DNA of 64,000 nucleotides. It comes from an uncultured Paenibacillaceae bacterium. GTDB lineage: Bacteria > Bacillota > Bacilli > Aneurinibacillales > Aneurinibacillaceae. Below, in pieces: positions 26,877 through 35,803 of this stretch. The stretch covers positions 1 through 64,000 of the forward strand of contig CAMLDI010000015.1 of the NCBI GenBank assembly GCA_946478845.1, written 5' to 3'. The translations under genes were made by a program, and so were the position numbers. Every line of letters begins with the position of its first letter. The stretch's first letter is position 1. The notes under the pieces were generated by a model, which did no database searches, was not told the origin of the DNA, and saw only the letters and a list, made by a program, of their open reading frames with translations.

Positions 26877-29800
26877 ATGGGTCAAAAAGCGGAGCAATTG
26901 TTTGAATACCTTTTATCAGTGAAAAACTTAGGCTATATACCAAACCGTAGTTTTACCCAATATGAAAAGAGCTTTTTTATAGATGATCTCCCTACTATTG
27001 AGGGGTGTTATATTTACGGAAATTGTAATGATGACGAATCATGGTTAGAAATTCACAAGCAAACCATTGATCCTGTACCGGAACCATCTTATTTAATTCG
27101 GGACTGGGTTAGATTTGGATATAAAAACCCCTTAAATCCTCCAGAAGTTGATAAAGAAAAAAAGTATACAGTTCAAAATCTAGATAATAAAGAACAAGTA
27201 CAGGAAAAAGTGGTACTTTTTGAAGAGGATGACCGAAGAGTTACTGCATTTAACGAATGGAATAAGGAATGGCAAGTATGGGCGGAAAGGGCAAAGAAAC
27301 AGCAAAAAGTTCAAGATTTGTACGGATTCTTTTTTTCCCTTTATCAACGGTTAGAACGAGAAGGGGAAAATTTAGAACTTGCTTTTGGACATGGTTTATT
27401 ATCTTGGGATCACAATAGGGAAAAAATTCATCATCCCATTCTTGTAACAAAAATGGAGTTAATATTTGATCCTAAAAAAGGGGTTTTTTCTTTAAAACCA
27501 GGTAGTAAGGGAACGTTTTTAGATATTAATATGTTAGCGGGTTTAGAGTTACCCAATCAAAAAATACTTTATAATATACGCAATCAAATTGACCAATGCG
27601 GTATGGATCCCTGGGATGAGAGTGTTACAACCCCTTTTTACAAAGAATATGCCCAAACTTTACATGAGAAAGGGACTTTTGAAAAAGGGCAACAATCTCT
27701 ATTTAGAAATTATCCCACCATTACTGAAAATCCGATTATCTTTTTGCGCCAACGTTCAGGACAAATTTGGCGGGATGAATTACGAAATTCCTTAGAATAT
27801 ATTCGGAATGGCGGTGAAGTTCCAAAACCAATACTTTCCATTACACAAATGGATCCTATAGAACAAACTTCAATCGAAAAGTTGAATTGGAGTCCCGTGG
27901 GTGAGGACCTTCTCTTTCCATTACCAGCGAATGAGGACCAAAAAGAAATCGCAAGAAGACTATCCAACAACTTTGGTATAACTGTACAGGGTCCTCCAGG
28001 TACAGGGAAAAGCCATACCATTGCAAATTTAATTTCCCATTTATTAGCACACGGAAAAAAGGTTCTAGTAACGAGTCAAACTGAAAAGGCACTACGGGTA
28101 CTTACAGAAAAAATTCCAGAAGAAATACGTTCTCTTTGTGTACCTGTAATGGGGGGAGACACACGTTCCATGCAAGAGATTGAGGATTCTATCCGTGCTA
28201 TTTCGGAAAAAATGGATTCTCAAGATCTTCAAACTTTATCTAAGAATATTGTAGATATTCAGGAAGATCTAAGATTCACCCGTGTGAAAATGACAACCTA
28301 TAAAGATCAATTAAAACAAATGGTAGAAAATGAACACCAAATTTGCCTATGGAAAGGTGAAAAATGGTCTAGTTTGGATGTAGCCAAATATTTAACGGAG
28401 CAAAAAGGACACAATTGGTTAACTGATTCCATATCGTTTAATACAGATTTTCCATTATCAGAAGAGGAATTTCTTGAACTCTGGTCTTTGCGTGATGAGT
28501 TAAATAAAAAAGATTGTGAATTGGCAGATCAGTTTCTTCCAGAACTTGAAACCTTGTATTCCCCGGATCAATTTAAAGATTGGATGGAAAAGGGAACTCA
28601 ATTAAGAGCGAAAGCCCAAGAAACAAAAGGTTACATTGATAAATTTTCTATTCCAGTTGATCAAGGATTCTTAACGGAAGCCTTAAATAGAACAAAGCCT
28701 TTATTAAACCAAAGAGAACTTTTTCAAACGCCTCACTTACAACCCGTTTTAAAAGATATGATTGCTGGAGGAGAAAGGTATAACACTTGGGAAGAATTAG
28801 AGGGTTTTTTACGTGAGAACAACAATGAAATTAGTCAATTGCATCGTTCTTTGTCCGAACACGAAATTACATTGCCCGAGGTAGAATGGATTAAACTCAA
28901 AAAAGATATTGAACAATTTGAACAAAAGTTATTAAAAGGAAAAATCGGCAAGTTTTATTTAATGACTACAGGCAAAAAAATTCGATATTTGGTGGAACAT
29001 CCTATTCTTAATGGTCAAGAAATTGAGACTTTGTCTGATTTAAATATAATCAAAGATTATATAATCTACATTGAGAAGAAACGACGTTTGGTTAAAAAAT
29101 GGAATACAATCATTCAATCTGTAGAAGGGCCTCTTCTAGATGCAGAGGAACCTCGCTTGATTGCTAAAGTGGATGACCATGCTAGTCAAATTAGACAATG
29201 TTTTCAACTTGCTGAAAAAATAAAAGAAGCAAGTAACTTATTTTCACAACAATTAAATTTACCATCTGGTTTTTCTTTTTATTCCTATGAGTCCTATGAA
29301 GATTTATACAACCATTTACAATATGTGGATTGGCATATTAAACATAGGGAATGGGAAGAGGCATTTGAAAAGGAAAAAGAAAAATCTAGGGGAATGTGGG
29401 TACAGGAAGAATCCCATTCTGTTTGCTTCGATTTAGTAGAGGCACTAACTTTGAAAGATTCCAACCGATGGATCTTTTCCTTTGATCAGGTTTGTAATTT
29501 AGTTGATTTACAGAAGAAACATAATCGGTTCAATGAATTATTAAATATATTAAAGTCTACTGCACCGAATTGGGCCCATTTTATTGGTGAATACATGGAC
29601 CAGGAAATGGCTTTCCCCTTGGATTGGAGACAAGCCTGGGAATGGAGTCGCTTGAATACCTGGTTAAAGGAAAGATCCAGTGATCAAATGAACCTAATCG
29701 AATCAAAGATCAGGGATGAAGAGGCAAATGAGAAGAGATTAATTGGCCGTCTAGTGGCTGCGTCCACCTGGCAAAAACAAATTCAGCGGACAACAGAAAA

Positions 29801-31184
29801 ACAAAAACGAGCTCTTCAAGCTTGGAAGCAGAAAATTAAACGGATTGGAAAAGGTACCGGGAAATATGCAGAAAAATTTCGCAGAGAGGCCCGGGAAGAA
29901 ATGGAACAATGTCAGGGTGCCATACCGGTTTGGATTATGCCTGTCCATCGGGTTATTGAAAGTATTTCTTTGTACAATGAAAAATTCGATGTCGTGATCG
30001 TAGATGAAAGCAGTCAAAGTGACCTATTCTCTTTATCCGTTTTATTGCGTGCCCATCGTGCCGTAATTGTAGGGGATGATGAACAAATTAGTCCTTCAGC
30101 TGTTGGTGTGGATCAAGAAAAAGTGCGGAACTTGATTCATCAATTTTTACAGGGAATCCCTCAAGCAAATAGTTTAGATATGCAAACATCTTTATATGAT
30201 GTTGCATCAAGGGTCTTCCCAGGAAAATTAATGTTAAAGGAACATTTCCGTTGTGTCCCAGAGATTATCCAATTCTCAAATGATTTGAGTTACGGCGGTC
30301 AAATCATTTCTTTACGTTTACCAACAGCTAAAGATCGAATTGAACCTTCTATAGTGACCAAAAATGTAATTGGTTATCGTAATGAGGGGACACGCATCGA
30401 AAATGAACTTGAAGCTGATTCCATTGTCAAAGATATTAAAATGTTGTTAGATGACCCTGCTTATGAAGGCAGAACAATGGGTGTTATTACTTTATTAGGC
30501 AGTCATCAAGCTTCCCTTATTGAGAATAAAATAAGAGAAGAAATTGGCGAAGAACAAATGCTAGCACGAAAAATTGTGTGCGGTGATGCTTACTCTTTCC
30601 AAGGGGACGAACGTGATATCATTTTCTTATCTATGGTGGTAGCTAATAACGTTCGATATATGGCGCAAAATAAAAAAGATGCACAACAGCGCTATAATGT
30701 AGCAGTCAGTCGTGCCAAAAATCAATTAAGGCTTTACCATTCCGTAGATTTATCTGATTTAAATCCAAACGATTTACGTTTCCGATTGCTTAATTACTGT
30801 CAAAATCCGTTACGAGTACTTGAAAAAGTGGAAGAGGCAGAGAAGAAGTGTGAGTCCAAATTTGAAGTGGATGTATTGCGTATGATATTGGCTAAAGGTT
30901 ATCAAGTTCGTCCACAAGTGCAGGTAGGTCATAAACGGATTGACATGGTAGTGGAAGGCATAAAAAATCGATTAGCTATTGAATGTGATGGGGACAACTG
31001 GCACGGTATTGAAAAATGGGAAGAAGATATGGAAAGACAACGAGTTCTAGAACGGGCAGGCTGGACGTTCTGGCGTGTTAGAGGTAGTGCTTTCTATCGT
31101 GACCCCAATAAAGCGATGGAAAGCTTGTGGCAAACCCTAGAGGAAATGGGGATTGAAAAAGAGGCTGGAACAGTGTTGGTTTGA
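26877..31184 (+). CDS. Large SF1 helicase with C-terminal Vsr/REase_MTES_1575 nuclease
   Basis: A 1435-residue protein. Residues 1-340 are an uncharacterised domain (two WSPVG-like segments, no visible LSLRN motif of DUF4011). The SF1B (Upf1-like) helicase is split: Walker A QGPPGTGKS (about 371-379) and Walker B VDESSQSD (Asp1043) flank some 650 residues of helical insertion (400-1030). Motifs GDDEQISPS, EHFRCVPEI, YSFQGDERDI and YNVAVSRAK follow. The C-terminus (1340-1425) is a Vsr-like PD-(D/E)XK nuclease with Asp1356 (RIDMVV), Glu1369 and the ECDGDNWHG segment. The architecture resembles single-gene helicase-Vsr defence proteins (Hhe-like). It stands alone behind TATAAT at 26829, with AAAAGGTG before the ATG. 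Confidence 0.85.
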   Translation: MGQKAEQLFEYLLSVKNLGYIPNRSFTQYEKSFFIDDLPTIEGCYIYGNCNDDESWLEIHKQTIDPVPEPSYLIRDWVRFGYKNPLNPPEVDKEKKYTVQNLDNKEQVQEKVVLFEEDDRRVTAFNEWNKEWQVWAERAKKQQKVQDLYGFFFSLYQRLEREGENLELAFGHGLLSWDHNREKIHHPILVTKMELIFDPKKGVFSLKPGSKGTFLDINMLAGLELPNQKILYNIRNQIDQCGMDPWDESVTTPFYKEYAQTLHEKGTFEKGQQSLFRNYPTITENPIIFLRQRSGQIWRDELRNSLEYIRNGGEVPKPILSITQMDPIEQTSIEKLNWSPVGEDLLFPLPANEDQKEIARRLSNNFGITVQGPPGTGKSHTIANLISHLLAHGKKVLVTSQTEKALRVLTEKIPEEIRSLCVPVMGGDTRSMQEIEDSIRAISEKMDSQDLQTLSKNIVDIQEDLRFTRVKMTTYKDQLKQMVENEHQICLWKGEKWSSLDVAKYLTEQKGHNWLTDSISFNTDFPLSEEEFLELWSLRDELNKKDCELADQFLPELETLYSPDQFKDWMEKGTQLRAKAQETKGYIDKFSIPVDQGFLTEALNRTKPLLNQRELFQTPHLQPVLKDMIAGGERYNTWEELEGFLRENNNEISQLHRSLSEHEITLPEVEWIKLKKDIEQFEQKLLKGKIGKFYLMTTGKKIRYLVEHPILNGQEIETLSDLNIIKDYIIYIEKKRRLVKKWNTIIQSVEGPLLDAEEPRLIAKVDDHASQIRQCFQLAEKIKEASNLFSQQLNLPSGFSFYSYESYEDLYNHLQYVDWHIKHREWEEAFEKEKEKSRGMWVQEESHSVCFDLVEALTLKDSNRWIFSFDQVCNLVDLQKKHNRFNELLNILKSTAPNWAHFIGEYMDQEMAFPLDWRQAWEWSRLNTWLKERSSDQMNLIESKIRDEEANEKRLIGRLVAASTWQKQIQRTTEKQKRALQAWKQKIKRIGKGTGKYAEKFRREAREEMEQCQGAIPVWIMPVHRVIESISLYNEKFDVVIVDESSQSDLFSLSVLLRAHRAVIVGDDEQISPSAVGVDQEKVRNLIHQFLQGIPQANSLDMQTSLYDVASRVFPGKLMLKEHFRCVPEIIQFSNDLSYGGQIISLRLPTAKDRIEPSIVTKNVIGYRNEGTRIENELEADSIVKDIKMLLDDPAYEGRTMGVITLLGSHQASLIENKIREEIGEEQMLARKIVCGDAYSFQGDERDIIFLSMVVANNVRYMAQNKKDAQQRYNVAVSRAKNQLRLYHSVDLSDLNPNDLRFRLLNYCQNPLRVLEKVEEAEKKCESKFEVDVLRMILAKGYQVRPQVQVGHKRIDMVVEGIKNRLAIECDGDNWHGIEKWEEDMERQRVLERAGWTFWRVRGSAFYRDPNKAMESLWQTLEEMGIEKEAGTVLV

Positions 31185-31400
31185 TGTTCATCTTTCTTCA
31201 GATTGGTTAGAGGCAAATAGGAAAGAGTTGTTAAATTCCTTTAAATAAGCATGACACTAATCATTCTTTTTTCACAATAAAACCGCATTTTTTGTCTGAT
31301 GATGCAGGAATTTGGCAGGAAATTTACGGATGAAAATGGAAATAATAGGAGGGTTTTTCAACATAAACAAAGTAGTCGTTTGAATGGGGGTTTTGTTGTA

Positions 31401-31718
31401 ATGGAGATTGATAAACGAGATGCAGAGATTATGGTTAGATTAGCAAGGGAGGGAAAACATATTTCAAGAATATGTGAAGATGATTTTCCTCAATATGATT
31501 ACATAGATATTTACGTGACTATTTATGGATCCGGTGAAAGAAGTAGCTTAGGGATTAAAAGAATGATTACTAATCGTCTTCAATTGCTGGAGAAATCGCC
31601 AAAAAAACAGCAGAAGGAGATTATCGACGAAATCGATGATCTAGTTTGCCGGTTATATTATAGGTTTCAAGAAAATCAGAAAAAATTAGATGAAATAAGA
31701 AGTGTTATTAATAGGTAG
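31401..31718 (+). CDS. Small helical protein, unknown
   Basis: About 105 residues starting MEIDKRDAEIMVRLAREGKHIS. The segment up to YGSGERSSLGIKRMITNRLQ looks like a helix-turn-helix followed by a helical tail with coiled-coil character. It may be a DNA-binding or phage-type regulatory protein, but no family is certain. Open frame extends upstream to 31299; the ATG at 31401, with a G-run about 10 nt before it, seems the more natural start. It lies 216 nt after the helicase-Vsr gene and ends before a strong terminator. Confidence 0.5.
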   Translation: MEIDKRDAEIMVRLAREGKHISRICEDDFPQYDYIDIYVTIYGSGERSSLGIKRMITNRLQLLEKSPKKQQKEIIDEIDDLVCRLYYRFQENQKKLDEIRSVINR

Positions 31719-31740
31719 GTAAAAAAGAATAGAAAAACAT

Positions 31741-31773
31741 GAAAAAGGGGTGGTTATAACCATCTCTTTTTCT
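31741..31773 (+). terminator. Strong intrinsic terminator
   Basis: A nearly perfect inverted repeat (GAAAAAGGGGTGGTT paired with AACCATCTCTTTTTC, two G-T pairs) has an almost loop-less centre and a T-rich end. It closes the small gene at 31401. Confidence 0.8.
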
Positions 31774-31875
31774 ATTATATTCTATTCATTTGTTAGTATT
31801 TTTTCATTGAGTTCAATGGAGGTTTAGAATTCTACAAAACTCCTGTGTATGCTAAGCATAGGAGGGGATGAAATA

Positions 31876-32148
31876 ATGACAAAATGCAAACTTTACTTTG
31901 TGGAAAATGGAAATAAAAAATGGCCAGACTTCTATAAAATGGCGGAATCAGCTTATGATCCAAATTTAACCCCAATGGAGAATTTCACGAATTGTTATCG
32001 TGAACATGATTTACTTCTTACTTTACCCATTCGCCATTTCGGCATCAAAATGAAAAGTAAGAAGCGTTGGGAAGGGGAATACCTATATATCCCCATACAG
32101 GGAGATATCGAAACTTTCTTTATGGTAACAACAGCAGAACTTTTTTGA
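31876..32148 (+). CDS. Small hypothetical protein
   Basis: A 90-residue soluble protein, MTKCKLYFVENGNKKW at the start, with no recognised domain. ATG 31876 is preceded by GGAGGGG at ideal spacing; the upstream in-frame ATG at 31849 has none. It is flanked by terminators on both sides, so it is a single-gene unit. It might be a small partner or inhibitor within the defence island, but nothing in the sequence shows that. Confidence 0.5.
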   Translation: MTKCKLYFVENGNKKWPDFYKMAESAYDPNLTPMENFTNCYREHDLLLTLPIRHFGIKMKSKKRWEGEYLYIPIQGDIETFFMVTTAELF

Positions 32149-32180
32149 GGGTTTTCCTGAATAGGAGCCCTTTTTGTTTT
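32149..32180 (+). terminator. Intrinsic terminator
   Basis: The stem GGG...TCCT / AGGA...CCC with a GAAT loop is followed by TTTTTGTTTT immediately after the stop codon of the small gene at 31876. Confidence 0.7.
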
Positions 32181-32257
32181 TAACAGTATAATACGCTGTT
32201 CTTATTTTTATAATTAACCTATAAAGCAAAGGAAAAAATAAAAAGAGGGTGATTTGG

Positions 32258-32908
32258 TTGTCAGCTTTATTGAGTTTCGTTAGTTTTATAGTTTTTCTTG
32301 TAAGTATTGTTATGCTCATCGTTTCTGTTATGAAGAAAAATCATAAGGCAAAAAAATGGGGACTTGTTCTCTCCATCAGCTTTGTAACTTTTATAGTTGC
32401 TGTTGCTTCAACGGATACTTCCAGTACACCATTAAATACACCTAAACCTTTAACAGCAGAAGAGAAGGCAAAACTTGAAGCGGATGCAAAGGTAAAAGCA
32501 GAAAAAGAAAAGGCCGATGCTGAAGCAAAGGCAAAGGCAGAGGCGGAAGCCCAGGCAAAAGAATTAGAAACTTTCAAAGCTTCCTGCAAACCAATCTCCT
32601 ATAAGGACCTTGCAAGAAATCCTGATAACTACAACGGAAACAATGTGTTATATACAGGCAAGGTTATTCAGGTAATGGAAGATGGTAATGATATTCAACT
32701 AAGAGTAAACATCACGAAAGGCGATTATGGCATTTATGATGATACCATCTTTGTCACTTACACCAAACAACATACTGAAGGTAGAATTTTAGAAGATGAT
32801 ATTATTACCATTTGGGGAACGGCAAATGGGAACATAACTTATACAACTGTTATGGGAAGTGAAATGACAATTCCTCGGTTAGATGCAAGGGTAGTGCAAG
32901 TGAATTAA
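32258..32908 (+). CDS. Membrane protein with Ala/Glu/Lys coiled coil and C-terminal OB-like domain
   Basis: A 216-residue protein in three parts. Two transmembrane helices lie at about 3-25 and 33-52. A highly charged AEAKAKAEAEAQAKE-type helix (about 70-105) follows, then a globular domain (110-216) with beta-rich segments (NNVLYTGKVIQV, DDIITIWGTANG) that resembles an OB/SH3-like fold seen in secreted Firmicutes proteins. The tail would face outside the cell. TTG 32258 lies 6-7 nt after GAGGGTG. A terminator follows directly. The function is unknown; it could be a general cell-envelope protein rather than part of the defence genes around it. Confidence 0.6.
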   Translation: MSALLSFVSFIVFLVSIVMLIVSVMKKNHKAKKWGLVLSISFVTFIVAVASTDTSSTPLNTPKPLTAEEKAKLEADAKVKAEKEKADAEAKAKAEAEAQAKELETFKASCKPISYKDLARNPDNYNGNNVLYTGKVIQVMEDGNDIQLRVNITKGDYGIYDDTIFVTYTKQHTEGRILEDDIITIWGTANGNITYTTVMGSEMTIPRLDARVVQVN

Positions 32909-32916
32909 TAAACCAC

Positions 32917-32945
32917 TAACCCTGCCAGGATAACTGGCAGGGTTA
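32917..32945 (+). terminator. Stem-loop terminator
   Basis: A perfect 12-bp stem TAACCCTGCCAG / CTGGCAGGGTTA with loop GATAA follows the coiled-coil membrane gene. The T-run is weak. Confidence 0.7.
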
Positions 32946-32977
32946 TATATAGATTTAAAATAAACTGGAGGTCTAAT

Positions 32978-33760
32978 GTGTCAAATCAAATTTTTTCAAA
33001 TCTCTTAATTATTGTTCTGACGATTTTGTCTCTATCCATTATAGCGTTTCTTCTTTATTGGATACTAAGAATGCTCTTTAAGATTATGGATATTTGTTCT
33101 GAAAAAATTATTAGCCGATTTGGAGTATGGCTTAGTAGACATAGATGGAGCATTCTTTCATTAGAAGTACTTCTTTTGATTGGTTTAATCTTGACCGTTC
33201 TTGTGTTTTTTAAAGGGATTATTTGGCCGCTTATTATCTATACTGTGATTACTGTTGTAGGTGGTAATATCTTGAATTACTTAAGAAAAAATTCAAATAA
33301 CCCGATTTCTCTTTTAATATTTTCTAAAAAAATTAGAAAGGATAGTTATTTAATTAGTAGGCTGTCCTTACTTCTTGAAAATGGGTTAAGTTTTTTTTAT
33401 CTTCTCTTGACGTTGGAATTAACACTTCTATTTTTTGCTAAATTAAATTGGCCAATTTCAACATATTATTTTGCCTTCATTGTTTTACCTATTTACTTTA
33501 ATATTTGGATATATGTATCCAAGTTTAAATTGAACAGAGATAAAAATATGGTTAACCAAAGACGTATGATTTCTTATTTTATCTTGGTGGTATATGTTCT
33601 GTTTGATTGCTATCAAGAATTTCTTGGTTTCTTAAATGTTCAGGTAACTGACGTATACAGCATTTTCTTTTCTATTTCGAGTGTCGTTTTTATTGCAATA
33701 GATCGCTTTACTAAGGCTCTTGTAGATGATTATGAAAAATATAAAAGTGAAAAAGTATAA
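32978..33760 (+). CDS. Polytopic membrane protein upstream of mcrB
   Basis: A 260-residue protein with about six hydrophobic helices (for example near 10-35, 58-78, 80-96, 128-150, 157-176, 190-210) and a charged C-terminus. No family is recognised. The GTG start has GGAGG 7 nt upstream. It ends only 15 nt before mcrB, so it is probably cotranscribed with mcrBC. A membrane protein in that position is not part of the classical McrBC system and may be an accessory or a chance neighbour. Confidence 0.6.
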   Translation: MSNQIFSNLLIIVLTILSLSIIAFLLYWILRMLFKIMDICSEKIISRFGVWLSRHRWSILSLEVLLLIGLILTVLVFFKGIIWPLIIYTVITVVGGNILNYLRKNSNNPISLLIFSKKIRKDSYLISRLSLLLENGLSFFYLLLTLELTLLFFAKLNWPISTYYFAFIVLPIYFNIWIYVSKFKLNRDKNMVNQRRMISYFILVVYVLFDCYQEFLGFLNVQVTDVYSIFFSISSVVFIAIDRFTKALVDDYEKYKSEKV

Positions 33761-33775
33761 AAGGAGTGAATCTTT

Positions 33776-35803
33776 TTGCCTACTTTAAACGAACAAATCC
33801 AAACCTATTTTGAAAACTATTATGACCCCAAATATATTGAAGATACCAGGGTATTACATAAACAGTTCCTCGAAGCTTTTCCCCGGGAAAACATTAAAAA
33901 TATGACCGTTGACCAATATGCCCTTGGCATTTCTGATCGGGGTTCTTTCAGCTGGTGGCTAGAGTACAATACCAACAATCTTGGTAGTATAAAAGGTGGG
34001 AATGCTGCCAAACATATCATTTTCTATTCCAAAAAAGAGGGGAGATGGAGATACCCTTCTACATTCAATAGTGTAGAAGAAGCATGGAATAAATTAAGGG
34101 AAGATATTATTAAATTACTTGAGGCTTATGAGGGAGATAAAGAGGGAGGCATTTCCGAAGATAATCTTCTTTATAGAGCTAACATGTTAAAAGGGAAAAT
34201 TCTCTTCCTTTATTATCCGGATAAATTTCTCCCCATTTTTAGTATTGATCATTTAAAAAAATTCTTAGTTAAAATTGGTGTTTCTAAAGAAAAATTAAAA
34301 GGCTTAGATAGTATTGCTTTAAATCTTATGTTGTTATCTGAAATTAAACAAAAAGGTGATTTTACAGGCTGGAGTAATAAACAAATTGAGGATTTCCTCT
34401 ACGAAATGTATATGAAGCAAACAAAATACTATAAAATTGCCCCCGGCAAAGATGCAATGTACTGGGAACAATGCCTGAAAGGTGGGTTTATTTCCATTGG
34501 ATGGGATGAGTTAGGGGATTTAAGCCAGTACAGTGATTATAACGAATTAAAGAACGCTTTTCAGTCCCATTACCCAACAGGAAACCAGAACAAGGCCAGT
34601 GAAGTATGGCAGTTTTTCAACCTTCAGGCAGGGGATCAGGTGGTTGCTAATAAAGGGATTTCGCAAATTTTAGCCATTGGCACTGTCAATGGGAAAGGGT
34701 ATGAATTCCGGGAGGACCTGCCAGCCCATAAGCATGTCATCTATGTAGATTGGAATCAGGTTTTTGAGCCAGCTTTAAAAATGCCTGAAGAAAAAGCCTG
34801 GGCCACTCAAACCCTTATGGAAGTGCCAGAGAAGAAAGTACAAGAGTGGATGAAAGGTGAACAGGAACCAGTTACTGCACCAGGAATTCCCCCGGAAATC
34901 ATCTTCACAACGGAAGAGTTGGCTTTTTTTGCAAAACTGGATAAAGCCCTAGAACGTAAAGGACAGGTGATTTTATATGGCCCTCCTGGAACAGGGAAAA
35001 CCTATCAGGCCAAACGATATGTGGCCTGGAAAAATCAACAGGCTCAACATCAGGGTTCTAATTTAGAAATGTGTACCTTCCATCCTTCTTTTCAATATGA
35101 AGACTTTATGGAAGGGTTTAAGCCCCAGGTTGCTGCCAATGGCATGGTCGCTTTCCAATTGGAAGAGGGGATTTTTGTTAAGATGGCTCGCCGTGCAGCA
35201 GAGGAGCCTGATCACTCCTATTTCTTTATTATTGATGAGTTAAATCGGGGGAATGTTCCCAAGATCTTCGGAGAAATCATTACCCTTTTGGAAAAGGATA
35301 AGCGGGGGGATGAAGTGATTTTACCTCAGAGTAAAGAACGATTCTCCATCCCTGAAAATCTGTTCATCATCGCCACGATGAATATATCGGACCGCAGCAT
35401 TAAAATGATGGATGCCGCTTTAAAAAGAAGGTTCTCTTTCATTGAATGCATGCCAGATTATCATTTGATTGATAATCCAGTGGACAACCTATCTATTACA
35501 CCGTCAACTATTTTAGAAAAAGTGAATGAGAAGTTGGTGGCTTTACAGGGACGGGATAAACAAATCGGCCATGCTTACTTTATGAAGGGTGGAGAACAGG
35601 TAACATCCATTGAAGATATCCGGGATATTTTTGCGCTAGACTTACTTCCCCTCATTCAGGAGTATTGTTTTGATGATTATCAGCAATTGGCAGACATTCT
35701 TGGGGATGGATTTGTGGATGTGGAACAAATGGCAATTCGCACAGAGTTGTTAGAAGGAGCCATGGATGCTTTTATTCAAGAAATCGAGGGGCATTTTAAA
35801 TAA
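33776..35803 (+). CDS. mcrB: McrB-like AAA+ GTPase with EVE-like domain
   Basis: The motor subunit of an McrBC type IV restriction system, which cuts DNA with modified cytosines. Residues 1-215 are a family-variable N-terminal region. Residues 216-350 resemble an EVE/PUA-type base-recognition domain (YYKIAPGKDAMYWEQC, GFISIGWDELGD, HVIYVDW). The AAA+ part has Walker A GPPGTGKT (402-409), Walker B IIDELNRG (Asp487-Glu488) and the GTP-selective MNISDRS (535-541; MNTADRS in E. coli McrB). The start is TTG 33776 after AGGAGTGAATC. It overlaps mcrC at TAATG, so the pair is coupled. The EVE-like domain would set which base modification is seen. Confidence 0.9.
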   Translation: MPTLNEQIQTYFENYYDPKYIEDTRVLHKQFLEAFPRENIKNMTVDQYALGISDRGSFSWWLEYNTNNLGSIKGGNAAKHIIFYSKKEGRWRYPSTFNSVEEAWNKLREDIIKLLEAYEGDKEGGISEDNLLYRANMLKGKILFLYYPDKFLPIFSIDHLKKFLVKIGVSKEKLKGLDSIALNLMLLSEIKQKGDFTGWSNKQIEDFLYEMYMKQTKYYKIAPGKDAMYWEQCLKGGFISIGWDELGDLSQYSDYNELKNAFQSHYPTGNQNKASEVWQFFNLQAGDQVVANKGISQILAIGTVNGKGYEFREDLPAHKHVIYVDWNQVFEPALKMPEEKAWATQTLMEVPEKKVQEWMKGEQEPVTAPGIPPEIIFTTEELAFFAKLDKALERKGQVILYGPPGTGKTYQAKRYVAWKNQQAQHQGSNLEMCTFHPSFQYEDFMEGFKPQVAANGMVAFQLEEGIFVKMARRAAEEPDHSYFFIIDELNRGNVPKIFGEIITLLEKDKRGDEVILPQSKERFSIPENLFIIATMNISDRSIKMMDAALKRRFSFIECMPDYHLIDNPVDNLSITPSTILEKVNEKLVALQGRDKQIGHAYFMKGGEQVTSIEDIRDIFALDLLPLIQEYCFDDYQQLADILGDGFVDVEQMAIRTELLEGAMDAFIQEIEGHFK

